A stretch of DNA of 64,000 nucleotides from Bradyrhizobium amphicarpaeae (GCF_002266435.3 NZ_CP029426.2:1022001-1086000); one strand, 5' to 3'. Positions 13,478-22,283 are shown, numbered from the stretch's first letter. Numbers and translations are program-made. The notes: a model not told the origin generated them from the letters alone.

Positions 13478-15274
13478 TCAGGATTCGGCGGCGCGTTTGA
13501 CGTCGCTCTGAATCAGGGTCAGCTTGGCGAGCGGCACGCCGGCCTTCAGCAGTCCCTCGCGATAGTGGGCGAGATCCTCGGGCCGTTTCCAGTGGAAGTT
13601 GCGCAAGTGACGATCGACATTGAGGGTCGGGTAGTTGCCCATCAGCACGCCGGTCGCCTCGCTCGCCTCGGCGGTCCGCCCCAATTGTGCCAGGGCCGCG
13701 GCGCGGATCGCCAGCGCCTGCATGTGGTTCGGGTTGATGTAGAGCTGCTCGCGCGCCCATGACAGGGTCGCGTCATATTGGCGCAACAGATAATGACTGA
13801 AGGCGTTCAGCGCCGCCCATTGGTAACGCGGGTCGCTGTTGTCGCGCTGCGCGGCCATCGAGAACAGCTCGATCGCCTCCCGGTGCTCGCCGATGACGAA
13901 ATGGCAGATGCCCAGCACGCCGCGCGCGCCGTTGTCGTAGGGATTGAGCGCGACCGCGCGCTTGGCCGCGTCCATCGCGGCTTCGTAATGCCCCTCCAAT
14001 GCGTGCGTCCAGGACAGGATCGAGAACGCGAAGGAGGAGCGCGGGTCGAGCCGGACGCTGGTCTCAGCCAGGTTCATTGCCTCGGCCCACATCTCGCGCG
14101 TGCCCTTGATCCAGCCGAACTGGATGCTCTGGATCTGGATCGTGGCGAGATAGGCATGCGCGATCGACAGTTTGGGATCGACACTGATGGCTTCCCGGAA
14201 CAGGTCGATGGCGGCAGTCAGGTCCTCCTTGGTCTGCCGATAGTAGTGCGACAGTCCCTTGAGGAAGCGATCCCAGGCGGTGACGTCCGTCGAGAGCCGC
14301 GCGGGCGCCGAGGCTTCCGCCCGGACGATCTCGGTGGCGATGGCAGCGGACAGATTGGTCGTGATCTCGTCCTGCATCGCGAAGAAGTCGCCGATGTCGC
14401 GGTCGTAGCGGCCGGTCCAGAGCTGCTCGCCGGTCTCCGGCGCGATCAGCTCGGCGGTGACGCGGATCTTGGCTCCGGCGCGCCGCACCGAACCCTGGAT
14501 CAAATAGGTGGCGTCGATCTCGCGTGCGATCAGGCGGGTGCTGGTGTTCCTGCCCTTGAAAGGGAAGGTCGAGTTACGGCTCAGCACGCGATAGAAGGAT
14601 TGCAGCGACAGCGCGTGGATCAGATCCTCGGTGAGGCCGTCGGAGAAATATTCGTCCTGGGCATCGCTGAGATTGGCGAAGGGCAGCACGCCGACGATCG
14701 CGGTGCGGTACTGTTGCGAGAGGGTGGATGCCTCCCGAAGCTCGGGCGCGAGCGCCGGCGCACCCTCGGCTGTCCAGGTCCAGACCCCGACCGGGTCCTT
14801 GATGTTCTTGAAGCGATGATTGCCGGCATCGACCAGCGGCACGGGGAGATGCTTGCTCGCCTCCTTGTAGGCCTTGGCCGAGATCGCAAAGCCGCCTGGG
14901 CTTGCCACCGATTCCAGCCGGACTGCAATGTTGACGTCGTCACCGAAAACTTCGTCTTCGTCGGCGATGACGTCGCCCATGTGGATGCCGAGGCGGAACT
15001 GCATGGTGCGGTCGGCCGGCAGGTGGCGGTTACGCTCCGCCATCAGCGTCTGCATCGCGATGGCGGCCTCTGCGGCCCCGACGATCGAAGGGAACTCCAG
15101 CAGGAAGCCGTCGCCGGTGTTCTTCACGACGCGGCCGCCGTGATTGAGGATGATGGGATGGATCGCGCTGCGATGGGCCTTGAAGGCAGCATGGGTGCCG
15201 GCCTCGTCGCTGCCCATCATGCGCGAATAGCCGGCGACATCGGCGCAGACGATGGCAGCCAGACGTCTTTCCAT
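13478..15274 (-). CDS. class III adenylate cyclase with C-terminal TPR domain
   Basis: A 598-aa cytosolic signalling protein. Residues 1-170 are a class III cyclase domain with the two metal Asp positions in VCADVAGYS (Asp12) and NTGDGFLLEF (Asp55). Residues ~205-320 hold the GVLPFANLSDAQDEYFSDGLTEDLI module often found in these rhizobial proteins (a TolB-like Rossmann segment). About 350-560 hold several tetratricopeptide repeats. The ATG at 15274 matches the family start MERRLAAIVCADV; an in-frame codon 63 bases earlier exists. Bradyrhizobia carry many paralogues of this architecture. The stimulus is unknown. Confidence 0.88.
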   Translation of the reverse strand: MERRLAAIVCADVAGYSRMMGSDEAGTHAAFKAHRSAIHPIILNHGGRVVKNTGDGFLLEFPSIVGAAEAAIAMQTLMAERNRHLPADRTMQFRLGIHMGDVIADEDEVFGDDVNIAVRLESVASPGGFAISAKAYKEASKHLPVPLVDAGNHRFKNIKDPVGVWTWTAEGAPALAPELREASTLSQQYRTAIVGVLPFANLSDAQDEYFSDGLTEDLIHALSLQSFYRVLSRNSTFPFKGRNTSTRLIAREIDATYLIQGSVRRAGAKIRVTAELIAPETGEQLWTGRYDRDIGDFFAMQDEITTNLSAAIATEIVRAEASAPARLSTDVTAWDRFLKGLSHYYRQTKEDLTAAIDLFREAISVDPKLSIAHAYLATIQIQSIQFGWIKGTREMWAEAMNLAETSVRLDPRSSFAFSILSWTHALEGHYEAAMDAAKRAVALNPYDNGARGVLGICHFVIGEHREAIELFSMAAQRDNSDPRYQWAALNAFSHYLLRQYDATLSWAREQLYINPNHMQALAIRAAALAQLGRTAEASEATGVLMGNYPTLNVDRHLRNFHWKRPEDLAHYREGLLKAGVPLAKLTLIQSDVKRAAES

Positions 15275-15498
15275 AGTCCCGGAGCTCCAAGGGAAGGCAA
15301 ACCGGCCGCAGCGTGGCAGTCGCCCCGAATCCCGCATTTCAAGAACCAGCCTTTATAATGCAGATGCGGCCGAGCGGAAGTATGATCCGCCTTGCAAATT
15401 CGAGGTAAATCCTACGCAACCCCGCCGGTGGACGGCGAGGGGCGAACCGACTAAGCGGAACTGCGACCGCCCGGACGGCGGCAGCAGAGGCACCTTGC

Positions 15499-16131
15499 AT
15501 GCTGGGCATTCACGAAATCTGGCTTTTCATCCTGTCGGGCGTGCTGCTCAACATCACGCCGGGGCCTGATTCCGTCTACGTCATCGGCCGCAGCATGCAG
15601 ATGGGCTGGCGGGGCGGAGCCGCGGCCGCATTCGGCATCAGTTGCGGCTGTTTTGTCCATGTCGCGGCCGCTGCGATCGGCCTTTCGGCCCTGCTGATGG
15701 CCTCGTCGACCGCCTTCTCGATCCTGAAGCTGGTCGGCGCGGCCTATCTCGTGCTCACCGGGCTGCAGATGCTGTGGTCGCGCCCGGTGCTGGCGGCGGC
15801 GCTCGACGAGCCGGTGCGGAGCTCGCTGCGGCGGGTCTTCCTCCAGGGGGTCTTCACCAACGCGCTCAATCCCAAGGTCGCGCTGTTCTTCCTGGCCTTC
15901 CTGCCGCAATTCGTCGCAGCCGATGCGACCCACAAGCCGCTCGCCTTTCTGGCGCTCGGCCTGATCTTCATCTTTACGGGGACGCTTTGGTGCCTGGTGC
16001 TGGCCGCGTTCGCGGCCAAAGCCGCCCACCGCCTGCGCGAGTCCGAAGGCGTGATCGCCTGGGTCAACCGCGGCTTGGGCTGCCTCTTCATCTATCTCGG
16101 CATCCGCGTCGCCATGCTGGAGACGCGGTAA
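15499..16131 (+). CDS. LysE/RhtB-family amino-acid exporter
   Basis: A 210-aa inner-membrane protein with about six hydrophobic helices. The family mark TPGPDSVYVIGRSMQMGWRGG near residues 20-40 and the LNPKVALFFLAFLPQF motif in the middle are present. Members export amino acids such as homoserine, threonine or lysine; the substrate here is not assignable. The ATG has agagg eight bases upstream. It lies divergently from the adenylate cyclase gene. Confidence 0.93.
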   Translation: MLGIHEIWLFILSGVLLNITPGPDSVYVIGRSMQMGWRGGAAAAFGISCGCFVHVAAAAIGLSALLMASSTAFSILKLVGAAYLVLTGLQMLWSRPVLAAALDEPVRSSLRRVFLQGVFTNALNPKVALFFLAFLPQFVAADATHKPLAFLALGLIFIFTGTLWCLVLAAFAAKAAHRLRESEGVIAWVNRGLGCLFIYLGIRVAMLETR

Positions 16132-16159
16132 GCTCGTTCGAACGAATGAGGGAAGCTGC

Positions 16160-16283
16160 GTAGGGTGGGCAAAGGCGCACTTGCGCCGTGCCCACCACCT
16201 CTTTCGGTCACGAAAAATGCGTGGGCACGCTTCCGCCTTCGCTCTGCGAGCTACGGCGTACAAGTCGCTTTGCCCACCCTACG
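16160..16283. repeat. palindromic intergenic repeat, family C copy 1
   Basis: Outer arms gtagggtgggcaaag and ctttgcccaccctac, with inner arms gccgtgcccac / gtgggcac. A second copy is at 57775-57866. It fills the gap between convergent genes. Confidence 0.88.
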
Positions 16284-16290
16284 TTCTGCC

Positions 16291-17043
16291 TTATGCAAAC
16301 TCCTTCATCAGTGCGCTGCCGGCGAGATAGAAGCCGAGCAGGATCATCGCGATCAGGAACCAGCGGCGGAACGCTTCGGCCGGCATTCGTGCGCGCACCG
16401 ATTGGCCGATGAACATGCCGGCAAAGGCCATGGCCATGCCAACGGCACCGGGCACGGCATTGGCCGGCGTCAGCAATCCGCTGGCGGTGAGGTTGAAGGC
16501 GAGCGCCAGCGTTGCCGTCGTGAAGAACACGCCGAGCGCCTGCACCAGCTCGTCCTTTTCCATGCCGATCGCCTGCATGAACGGCATCGAGGGGATCACT
16601 TGCACGCCTGTCGAGGCCGAGATCACGCCGGTGACGACACCGACCACGCCGCCGATCCATTTCTCGTTCTTGGGCGCGACGTGGAACTGGAATTTGTTCA
16701 GCCCGATGATGGCGTAGATCACCAGGAGCACGCCGAGCACGATCGTGCCGTAGCGGGCATGCGGGCCGGTCAGCGCGCCGGCATTGAGCCAGCAGCCGAT
16801 CACGGTGCCGATCATCAGCGGCCACAGCCGCCTCAGGATGTCGCGCAGATAAGGACCGACGAAGGTCTGCCAGATGTTGGTGACGATGGCGGGCACGATG
16901 ACGATGGCGATCGCCCGGCTGGGCGCCATGCTGACCGCGAGCAGGCCCATGGACACCGTCGGCAGGCCGAGGCCGACCACGCCCTTGACGAATCCGGCGA
17001 GGAGGAAGACGGCGGCGATGAGGATGAGAAGCGGGTCGATCAT
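16291..17043 (-). CDS. TauE/SafE-family sulfite/organosulfur permease
   Basis: A 250-aa integral membrane protein with about eight hydrophobic segments. It begins MIDPLLILIAAVFLLAGFVKGVVGLGLPT, the standard first TauE/SafE motif; the matching second-half motif is GVVTGVISASTGVQVIPSMPF. Family members move sulfoacetate, sulfite, taurine-derived anions or other small organic anions. The ATG at 17043 gives the normal family length; the open frame extends much further only because the opposite strand is coding. The LysR gene at 17146 is divergent, 102 bp away, and probably controls it. Confidence 0.9.
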   Translation of the reverse strand: MIDPLLILIAAVFLLAGFVKGVVGLGLPTVSMGLLAVSMAPSRAIAIVIVPAIVTNIWQTFVGPYLRDILRRLWPLMIGTVIGCWLNAGALTGPHARYGTIVLGVLLVIYAIIGLNKFQFHVAPKNEKWIGGVVGVVTGVISASTGVQVIPSMPFMQAIGMEKDELVQALGVFFTTATLALAFNLTASGLLTPANAVPGAVGMAMAFAGMFIGQSVRARMPAEAFRRWFLIAMILLGFYLAGSALMKEFA

Positions 17044-17099
17044 CCGGGCACATTGACCGAAGCCGCGCCGGCGCACAATCTGGAGGTTACGGAGTAAGC

Positions 17100-17116
17100 C
17101 TTCGTTCCAGACGAAG
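17100..17116. promoter_or_regulatory. candidate LysR operator (T-N11-A)
   Basis: The inverted repeat cttcg-N7-cgaag contains a T-N11-A core and lies between the divergent TauE/SafE and LysR genes, 30 bp before the LysR start. Position and form fit a LysR autoregulatory site; no second copy is seen. Confidence 0.45.
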
Positions 17117-17145
17117 TCTGCGGAGACCCGCCATGGAGACTTGAC

Positions 17146-18036
17146 ATGCGTTTCGACCTCGTCGACCTCCAGCTCTTCATCGCGGTCGCCGACCAGCGCA
17201 GCATCACCCGCGGCGCGGAGCGGTCGCATCTGGCGCTGGCCTCGGCCAGCGCGCGCATCAAGGGGCTCGAGGACGCGCTCGGCGTCGCGCTGCTCAAGCG
17301 CGGCCGGCGCGGCGTCGAGCTGACCGCGGCCGGCGAGAGCCTGCTCGACCATGCGCGGCTGGTGATCCACCAGATCGACGCCATGCGCGGCGATCTGGCC
17401 GGCTTTGCCTCCGGCGTGCGCGCCAGCGTGCATTTCCTCGCCAACACGTCGGGCCTGTCGGAGCATCTGCCCAAGGCGCTCGCCGGCTTCCTGCGCGAGC
17501 ATCGCGACATCGCGGTCGACATCGAGGAGCGCGAAAGCACCGACATCGCAGCCGCGATCACCGCGGGCGCGGCCGATCTCGGCTTCGCCGCCGAGCACGC
17601 GCTGCCCGACCACATCGAGCGCTTCCTGTTCAGCGAGGACCGCCTGGCGCTGGTGACGTCGAAACGCGGCCCGTTCGCCGGCCGCCGCCAGATCGATTTC
17701 CAGGAAGCGGGGGCGTGCGACTTCGTCGGCCTCACCAGCGCCACCGCGCTCCAGATGCATATTTCGAAGCACGCGGCGAGGCTCGGCATGCGCCCGCATT
17801 TCCGCGCGCGCCTGCGGGATTTCGACGCGATCTGCCAGATGGTCGCCGCCGATGTCGGCGTTGCCCTCGTGCCCGAAGCCGCAGCCCGCCGCTGCGCCAA
17901 GCTGATGCCGCTCGCTATCGTCCGCCTGCGCGATGCCTTCGCCAACCGCAGGCTCGTGATCTGCGCGCGCAGCTTCAAGGCGCTGCCGCGGCCGGCGAAG
18001 CTGCTGGTAGAGCATTTGAGGGCGGAGGCGGTGTGA
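17146..18036 (+). CDS. LysR-family transcriptional regulator
   Basis: 296 aa. The N-terminal winged helix-turn-helix covers residues 1-60 (LVDLQLFIAVADQRSITRGAERSHLALASASARIKGLEDALGVALLKR). The C-terminal periplasmic-binding-protein-like effector domain runs from about residue 88. It is divergent from the TauE/SafE permease, the usual arrangement for a regulator and its target, so it likely controls uptake or export of a small anion. The inducer is unknown. Confidence 0.93.
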   Translation: MRFDLVDLQLFIAVADQRSITRGAERSHLALASASARIKGLEDALGVALLKRGRRGVELTAAGESLLDHARLVIHQIDAMRGDLAGFASGVRASVHFLANTSGLSEHLPKALAGFLREHRDIAVDIEERESTDIAAAITAGAADLGFAAEHALPDHIERFLFSEDRLALVTSKRGPFAGRRQIDFQEAGACDFVGLTSATALQMHISKHAARLGMRPHFRARLRDFDAICQMVAADVGVALVPEAAARRCAKLMPLAIVRLRDAFANRRLVICARSFKALPRPAKLLVEHLRAEAV

Positions 18037-18042
18037 GGAGGA

Positions 18043-18212
18043 CTCTTACCCTCCCCTGGAGGGGGAGGGTCGGCTCACATTGAGCGTAGCGAAAATGTGA
18101 GACGGGGTGGGGTGACGGTCTCTCGGCATCGAACACTGCCCGAGGGGAGAGATCACCCCACCCCGCTCGCGCTGCGCGCAATCGACCCTCCCCCTCTAGG
18201 GGAGGGTAAGAG
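18043..18212. repeat. palindromic intergenic repeat, family D copy 1
   Basis: Outer arms ctcttaccctcccc and ggggagggtaagag; nested arms gaccgtcacccc-type / ggggtggggtga and cacattgagcg. Related copies lie at 26447-26609 and 43751-43883. It ends two bases before the stop codon of the downstream gene on the opposite strand. Confidence 0.88.
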
Positions 18213-18214
18213 AG

Positions 18215-19180
18215 CTACTTCGCCGTCTCCACCCCGGCGTCCTTGATCACCTTCGCCCACTTCTTCGTCTCGTCCGCGATAAATGCGCGAAAATGCCCCG
18301 GCTCGTCGCCGACCAGCGTCGCGCCTTGCGCCGCGAGCTTTTCCTTCACTGCCGGATCCGCCATGGCCTTGGTGGCGAGAGCATGCAGCGCCGCGACGAT
18401 CTCGTTCGGCGTGCCCTTCGGCGCGACCATGCCGTACCAGTTCTCGACGCGCAGATCGGGAAAACCGGCTTCCGAGAGCGCCGGCACATCGGGTGCCGTC
18501 GGCGCGCGCGCGGCCGAGCCGATCGCGATCGGCCGCAACGCGCCCGCCTTGACCTGCGGCAGCAGCACGGGGAGATCGAGGAACGTCATCTGCACCTGCT
18601 GGCCGAGCAGGTCGTTCACCGCCGGCGCCGCCCCGCGATAGGGCACATGCACGATGTCGATCTTGGCCGTCAGCTTGAACAATTCGCCGGCGAGGTGCGG
18701 CAGGCTGCCGGGGCCGGAGGAGGCGAAGTTGAGCCTGCCGGGCTGTGATTTTGCCAGCGCGATCAGCTCGCCGATGTCCTTTGCCGGCACGTTGGTGGCG
18801 ACCACGAGCATTTCCGGCACGGTCGCGACCAGCGTCACCGGCGTGAGATCGGTCAGCGTGTCGTAGGCGACCTTCTCCATGCTCGGGCTGATCGCAAGCG
18901 CGCCGGCGCTGGAAATCGCGATGGTGTAACCGTCCGGCGCGGCCTTCGACACCGCATCGGTGCCGAGCACGCCGCCCTGGCCGGCGCGATTGTCGATCAG
19001 CACCGGCTGGCCTGACAATTCCGACATGCGGTGGCCGATCACACGCGCGATGATGTCGTTGGGCCCGCCGGCCGGGAACGGCACGATCAGCTTGATCGGC
19101 TTGGTGGGAAAATTCTGCGCGAATGCCAGCGTCGGCAGCAGAAGCAGGCATGTGAGCAGGAGCGTGCGGCAGGTTTTCAT
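18215..19180 (-). CDS. Bug/TctC-family periplasmic substrate-binding protein
   Basis: A 321-aa exported binding protein of the tripartite tricarboxylate transporter class. It has a signal peptide (residues 1-21, ending LAFAQ), then FPTKPIKLIVPFPAGGPNDIIAR and GTDAVSKAAPDGYTI, both standard Bug motifs. No TctA or TctB membrane genes are nearby, so it is an orphan that either serves a transporter elsewhere or acts as a sensor component. It starts with gggag six bases upstream and lies 19 bp after hisN on the same strand, so co-transcription is plausible. Confidence 0.92.
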   Translation of the reverse strand: MKTCRTLLLTCLLLLPTLAFAQNFPTKPIKLIVPFPAGGPNDIIARVIGHRMSELSGQPVLIDNRAGQGGVLGTDAVSKAAPDGYTIAISSAGALAISPSMEKVAYDTLTDLTPVTLVATVPEMLVVATNVPAKDIGELIALAKSQPGRLNFASSGPGSLPHLAGELFKLTAKIDIVHVPYRGAAPAVNDLLGQQVQMTFLDLPVLLPQVKAGALRPIAIGSAARAPTAPDVPALSEAGFPDLRVENWYGMVAPKGTPNEIVAALHALATKAMADPAVKEKLAAQGATLVGDEPGHFRAFIADETKKWAKVIKDAGVETAK

Positions 19181-19199
19181 GCAGGCTCCCAGTCCTTTT

Positions 19200-19982
19200 T
19201 TAACCGTTGAGCAGTTTCAGTGCCTCTTCGTGGACCCTGGCGTCCCCGGCCGCGAGGATGCGGCCGCCGCCCTGGGCCGGCTTGCCTTCCCAGGTGGTGA
19301 CGACGCCGCCGGCGCCGGTCACGATCGGGATCAGCGCCGCGATATCGTAAGGCTTGAGCTCGGTCTCGACCACGAGATCGACATGGCCTGCCGCCAGCAT
19401 GCAATAGGAGTAGCAGTCGCCGCCATAGCGCGACAGGCGTGCGCCCTTCTCGATGCGGCTGAAAATGGCGCGGTCGCGCTCGTTCATCAGCAGCGGGCTG
19501 GTGGTGTAGGTCGTGGCTTCCGAAAGCGAGGCGCAGCGGCGGACCTGGAGCCGACGCTCGCCGGAAGGGCCGTTATAGGTGGCCGAGCCGTTGTCGCCGG
19601 AGAAGCGCTCGCCGATGAAGGGCTGGTGCATCATGCCATAGACCGGCGCGCCCTTGTGCAGCAGTGCGATCAGCGTGCCCCAGATCGGGAAGCCGCCGAT
19701 GAAGGATTTGGTGCCGTCGATGGGGTCGAGCACCCAGACATAATCGGCGTCCTCGCGCTCGTTGCCGAATTCCTCGCCGACGATGCCGTGCTGGGGGAAG
19801 TTGGCCTTGATCAGCCGCCGCATCACCGCCTCCGCGGCGCGATCGGCCTCCGTGACCGGGTCGAATTCCCGGGTCTTGCTCTTGTCGTCGATCGACAGCG
19901 AGGTGCGGAAGAACGGCAGGATGGTTTCGCCGGAGGCGGTGGCAAGCCGTCCGATGAAGGCGGAGAAGTCGATCACCGTCAC
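19200..19982 (-). CDS. hisN: histidinol-phosphatase, inositol-monophosphatase family (HisN type)
   Basis: A 260-aa Mg-dependent phosphatase. The inositol-monophosphatase metal sites are all visible: GEEFG (Glu in motif 1), WVLDPIDGTKSFIGG (Asp-x-Ile-Asp-Gly-Thr), and LKPYDIAALIPIVTGAGG (Asp in motif 3). The sequence resembles alphaproteobacterial HisN, which removes phosphate from histidinol-phosphate in histidine synthesis; a broader inositol or sugar phosphatase role cannot be excluded. The start is taken as GTG 19982, with gagga eight bases upstream, because this gives the conserved MTVIDFSAFIGRL beginning; no ATG fits. Confidence 0.87.
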   Translation of the reverse strand: MTVIDFSAFIGRLATASGETILPFFRTSLSIDDKSKTREFDPVTEADRAAEAVMRRLIKANFPQHGIVGEEFGNEREDADYVWVLDPIDGTKSFIGGFPIWGTLIALLHKGAPVYGMMHQPFIGERFSGDNGSATYNGPSGERRLQVRRCASLSEATTYTTSPLLMNERDRAIFSRIEKGARLSRYGGDCYSYCMLAAGHVDLVVETELKPYDIAALIPIVTGAGGVVTTWEGKPAQGGGRILAAGDARVHEEALKLLNG

Positions 19983-20285
19983 AGGCCGAATCCTCAAAGC
20001 GAAAGTGGAATGAAGCTCTCTCCTGCGTAGCTCAATTCGCCGCCCGCGTGCAGCGCTGTCTTGGATTTGCACCCTGGTATTTTGGATGCCGAAGCCCGGT
20101 GCCCGCCAAAGTTATCCGCTGGCCAAATATCGATCATAGCGTTGAAAACTTAGTTCCGAACATGCCCTGTTGGTATGCAAATGACTATCAACCTATTGAA
20201 ATTCCTTATCAAAGAAACTGAATCTGGGTTTCCGTGGAAGCAATTGAGCCATGTGCATATTGCATGGGAAACGGCTCAAAAGTCC
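19983..20285. other. intergenic DNA upstream of hisN and of the sRNA
   Basis: About 300 bp, AT-rich between roughly 20150 and 20240 compared with the rest of the window. It should contain the hisN promoter. The small open frame across 20175-20396 has no ribosome site or protein-like composition and overlaps the sRNA, so no gene is called. Confidence 0.5.
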
Positions 20286-20314
20286 TTGCGCTTTGTGCGG
20301 CGCGGTCGCATATT
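20286..20314 (+). promoter_or_regulatory. housekeeping-type promoter for the sRNA
   Basis: TTGCGC, a 17-bp spacer, then CATATT. The spacing fits the main sigma factor and predicts a start near 20321. Confidence 0.5.
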
Positions 20315-20321
20315 GTTGCGG

Positions 20322-20411
20322 TGCGGTAGCGCTTCTCGCGTTACCGCTGCCCTCCTTGGGCGTTTCCTCCCTAGACTTGGGCCGCTTCTTCATTAGAAGC
20401 GGCCCTTTTTT
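20322..20411 (+). ncRNA. small RNA, probable MmgR/alpha-r8 ("suhB") family
   Basis: The transcript has a small hairpin gccc-tcctt-gggc, a second unpaired tcctccc motif, then ctagacttgggccgc running into a perfect 11-bp terminator stem and six Ts. Two CCTCC (anti-Shine-Dalgarno) motifs, one in a hairpin loop and one before a strong terminator, are the plan of alphaproteobacterial alpha-r8 RNAs. That Rfam family was first named suhB for its position next to an inositol-monophosphatase gene, as here with hisN. In Sinorhizobium, MmgR limits polyhydroxybutyrate accumulation. The family call rests on pattern memory and should be confirmed with the covariance model. Confidence 0.65.
20379..20411 (+). 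terminator. intrinsic terminator of the sRNA
   Basis: gggccgcttct / agaagcggccc with a 5-base loop, followed by tttttt. It is the strongest classical terminator in the window. Confidence 0.9.
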
Positions 20412-20513
20412 CTTGGCGCTCCTGTTTTCGTTTCGAAGTGCGCAGCGAAAGCGAAGCGAAGACGCGTTCGCGCCGGTCAACGACACCATGATCCGTCGAA
20501 GAAAAGCCGGGGC

Positions 20514-21404
20514 TTATTCCGCCGCGGCCTGGAACGGGCCGAGATCGCCGAACGGAATCGTGGTCGCCAGCACGTCGGCGAGAACACCGAAGTCGGACGC
20601 CACTTGCGTAAAGCGTGCACTTCGCTCGCGCCGCCGCTCATCCATGTAGATCGCGCGATTGAGCTCGAGCTGCACCGCGTGCAGGCCGCTCGCGGGATTG
20701 CCGTAATGCTCGGTGATGAAGCCGCCGGCATAGGGCTTGTTGCGGCCGATCGAATAGCCGAGTCCGGTCATGGTCTCCTCGACCCGGTCCGGCAGCAGCG
20801 GGGTGCAGCTCGTGCCGTAGCGGTCGCCGATCACGACGTCGGGCCGGCGCGGCTCGTCCCTGCTCACGCCGACCGAAGGCATCGAATGACAGTCGACCAG
20901 CACCACGGTGCCGAACATCTGGTGCACCTTGTTGATCAGCCGGCGCAGCGCGCGGTGGTAGGGCTTGTACAGCGTCTCGATCCGCCCCAGCGCATCGTCG
21001 ACCAGGAGGCGCTCGCGGTAGATCTCCTGGCCGTCGCCGACCACGCGCGGAATGGTGCCGAGGCCGCCGGCGACCCGCATTGAGCGGGTATTGGCAAAGC
21101 TCGGCAGCCGTCCGCTGAACATGCGGGGATCGAGCTCATAGGGCTCGCGGTTGACGTCGACATAGGAGCGGGGAAAGTTGACCCGCACGGTCGGGAAGCC
21201 GCGCTCGCTGAGATGGCCGATCAGCTCGTCCATGAAGGAATCTTCGGACCGCCGCAGCGTCGGCAGGTCGATCCTGGACGCCGCGAGGAATTCGTCCGGA
21301 TAGGTCGAGCCGGAATGGGGCGAGTTGAAGATGACAGGCGCGCGCCATTGCGCGGGCTCAACGATCTCGAAGGCTGGCGACATCTCGCCGTCAAACCGGG
21401 TCAT
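20514..21404 (-). CDS. N-formylglutamate amidohydrolase family protein
   Basis: A 296-aa zinc hydrolase. FNSPHSGSTYPDEF near the N-terminus and VLVDCHSMPS in the middle supply the family's conserved His/Asp/Ser positions, and ITEHYGNPASGLHAVQLELNRAIYMDE is the late signature. Known members hydrolyse N-formyl-L-glutamate to glutamate and formate as the last step of one histidine-degradation route. No other hut genes are nearby, so the true substrate may differ. It is a single gene whose 3' end faces the sRNA terminator. Confidence 0.9.
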   Translation of the reverse strand: MTRFDGEMSPAFEIVEPAQWRAPVIFNSPHSGSTYPDEFLAASRIDLPTLRRSEDSFMDELIGHLSERGFPTVRVNFPRSYVDVNREPYELDPRMFSGRLPSFANTRSMRVAGGLGTIPRVVGDGQEIYRERLLVDDALGRIETLYKPYHRALRRLINKVHQMFGTVVLVDCHSMPSVGVSRDEPRRPDVVIGDRYGTSCTPLLPDRVEETMTGLGYSIGRNKPYAGGFITEHYGNPASGLHAVQLELNRAIYMDERRRERSARFTQVASDFGVLADVLATTIPFGDLGPFQAAAE

Positions 21405-21734
21405 CTTCTCAGGCTTCGTCCCTTCGCGCCGGGATCTGGCAGTGGCCAGACCGCATCGATTCGGCCGATCGAGCGGCTCTTATGTGTCGTCATTGTCCGG
21501 AATCGCAACCATTCTGCCAAGCGAAAAGATGTGATGGTCATTGGAACACGTCTTAACCGTGTGGGCAGGGAGGCTGGGACGGGCCGGCGGGGCTCGATTG
21601 CTTCGAGCCGTTTTCCGGTTCACAAGAGTGCGGCAGCGCGGCCGGCTCAGGGTAAAGATTTTCACCCCAAATTTACCCTCTGTCGGGCTTAGTGATCTCT
21701 GCTGATATCCTCTGGGGATGCGACGAATCCTGCC
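21405..21734. other. intergenic DNA between divergent genes
   Basis: 330 bp between the N-formylglutamate amidohydrolase gene and cpdR. It must carry both promoters. I found no gene, no full-length repeat and no CtrA-type TTAA-N7-TTAA box. Confidence 0.45.
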
Positions 21735-22094
21735 ATGCCAAAGATCCTGCTCGCCGAAGACGACAACGACATGCGCCGTTTCCTGGTCAAGGCGCTGGAA
21801 AACGCCGGTTTTCAGGTCTCGTCCCATGACAACGGCATGGCCGCCTATCAACGGCTGCGGGAAGAGCCGTTCGAGATGCTGCTCACCGACATCGTGATGC
21901 CGGAGATGGATGGCATCGAGCTGGCCCGCCGGGCCTCGGAACTCGATCCCGACATCAAGATCATGTTCATCACCGGCTTCGCCGCGGTCGCCCTGAACTC
22001 GGATTCGGACGCCCCCAAGAACGCCAAGGTGCTGTCCAAGCCCGTGCATCTGCGTGAATTGGTCAGCGAAGTGAACAAGATGCTGGCCGCCTAA
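21735..22094 (+). CDS. cpdR: single-domain response regulator CpdR
   Basis: A 119-aa receiver-only protein, nearly identical in plan to alphaproteobacterial CpdR. The phospho-acceptor is Asp52 in LLTDIVMPEMDG; the acidic pair is in AEDDND, and the switch Thr and Lys lie in FITGFAAVALN and VLSKPVHLRE. In Caulobacter, unphosphorylated CpdR docks at ClpXP and primes it to degrade cell-cycle substrates, while the CckA-ChpT relay phosphorylates and inactivates it. There is no output domain, as expected. The gene stands alone upstream of tRNA-Val. Confidence 0.95.
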   Translation: MPKILLAEDDNDMRRFLVKALENAGFQVSSHDNGMAAYQRLREEPFEMLLTDIVMPEMDGIELARRASELDPDIKIMFITGFAAVALNSDSDAPKNAKVLSKPVHLRELVSEVNKMLAA

Positions 22095-22112
22095 ATCGGC
22101 CTTGTTCCGTCC

Positions 22113-22140
22113 TTGCACAGGGTCCCCTCGTCCGTTATAG
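22113..22140 (+). promoter_or_regulatory. promoter of tRNA-Val
   Basis: TTGCAC, a 16-bp spacer, then TTATAG, ending 29 bp before the mature tRNA. Confidence 0.6.
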
Positions 22141-22169
22141 GGACCCCACCCGACGCAAGTGGACTAAGA

Positions 22170-22244
22170 GGGCGCGTAGCTCAGCGGGAGAGCACTACCT
22201 TGACATGGTAGGGGTCACAGGTTCGATCCCTGTCGCGCCCACCA
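22170..22244 (+). tRNA. tRNA-Val (anticodon GAC)
   Basis: 75 nt including an encoded CCA. The acceptor stem gggcgcg pairs with cgcgccc, the D-arm gctc...gagc is present, the anticodon stem ctacc/ggtag encloses ttgacat (anticodon GAC), and the T-loop is ggttcgatccc. It is complete, with no integrase next to it. Confidence 0.97.
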
Positions 22245-22283
22245 TCCTTCGCTCGCGAAGCGAGGGAAGGATGCCGCGCCGAA

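Noticed and set aside
16291..18015. A 574-aa TauE/SafE protein
   Set aside because: The extra part is antisense to the LysR gene; the family start is at 17043.
20175..20396. A 73-aa open frame
   Set aside because: It overlaps the sRNA and its terminator and lacks a ribosome site.
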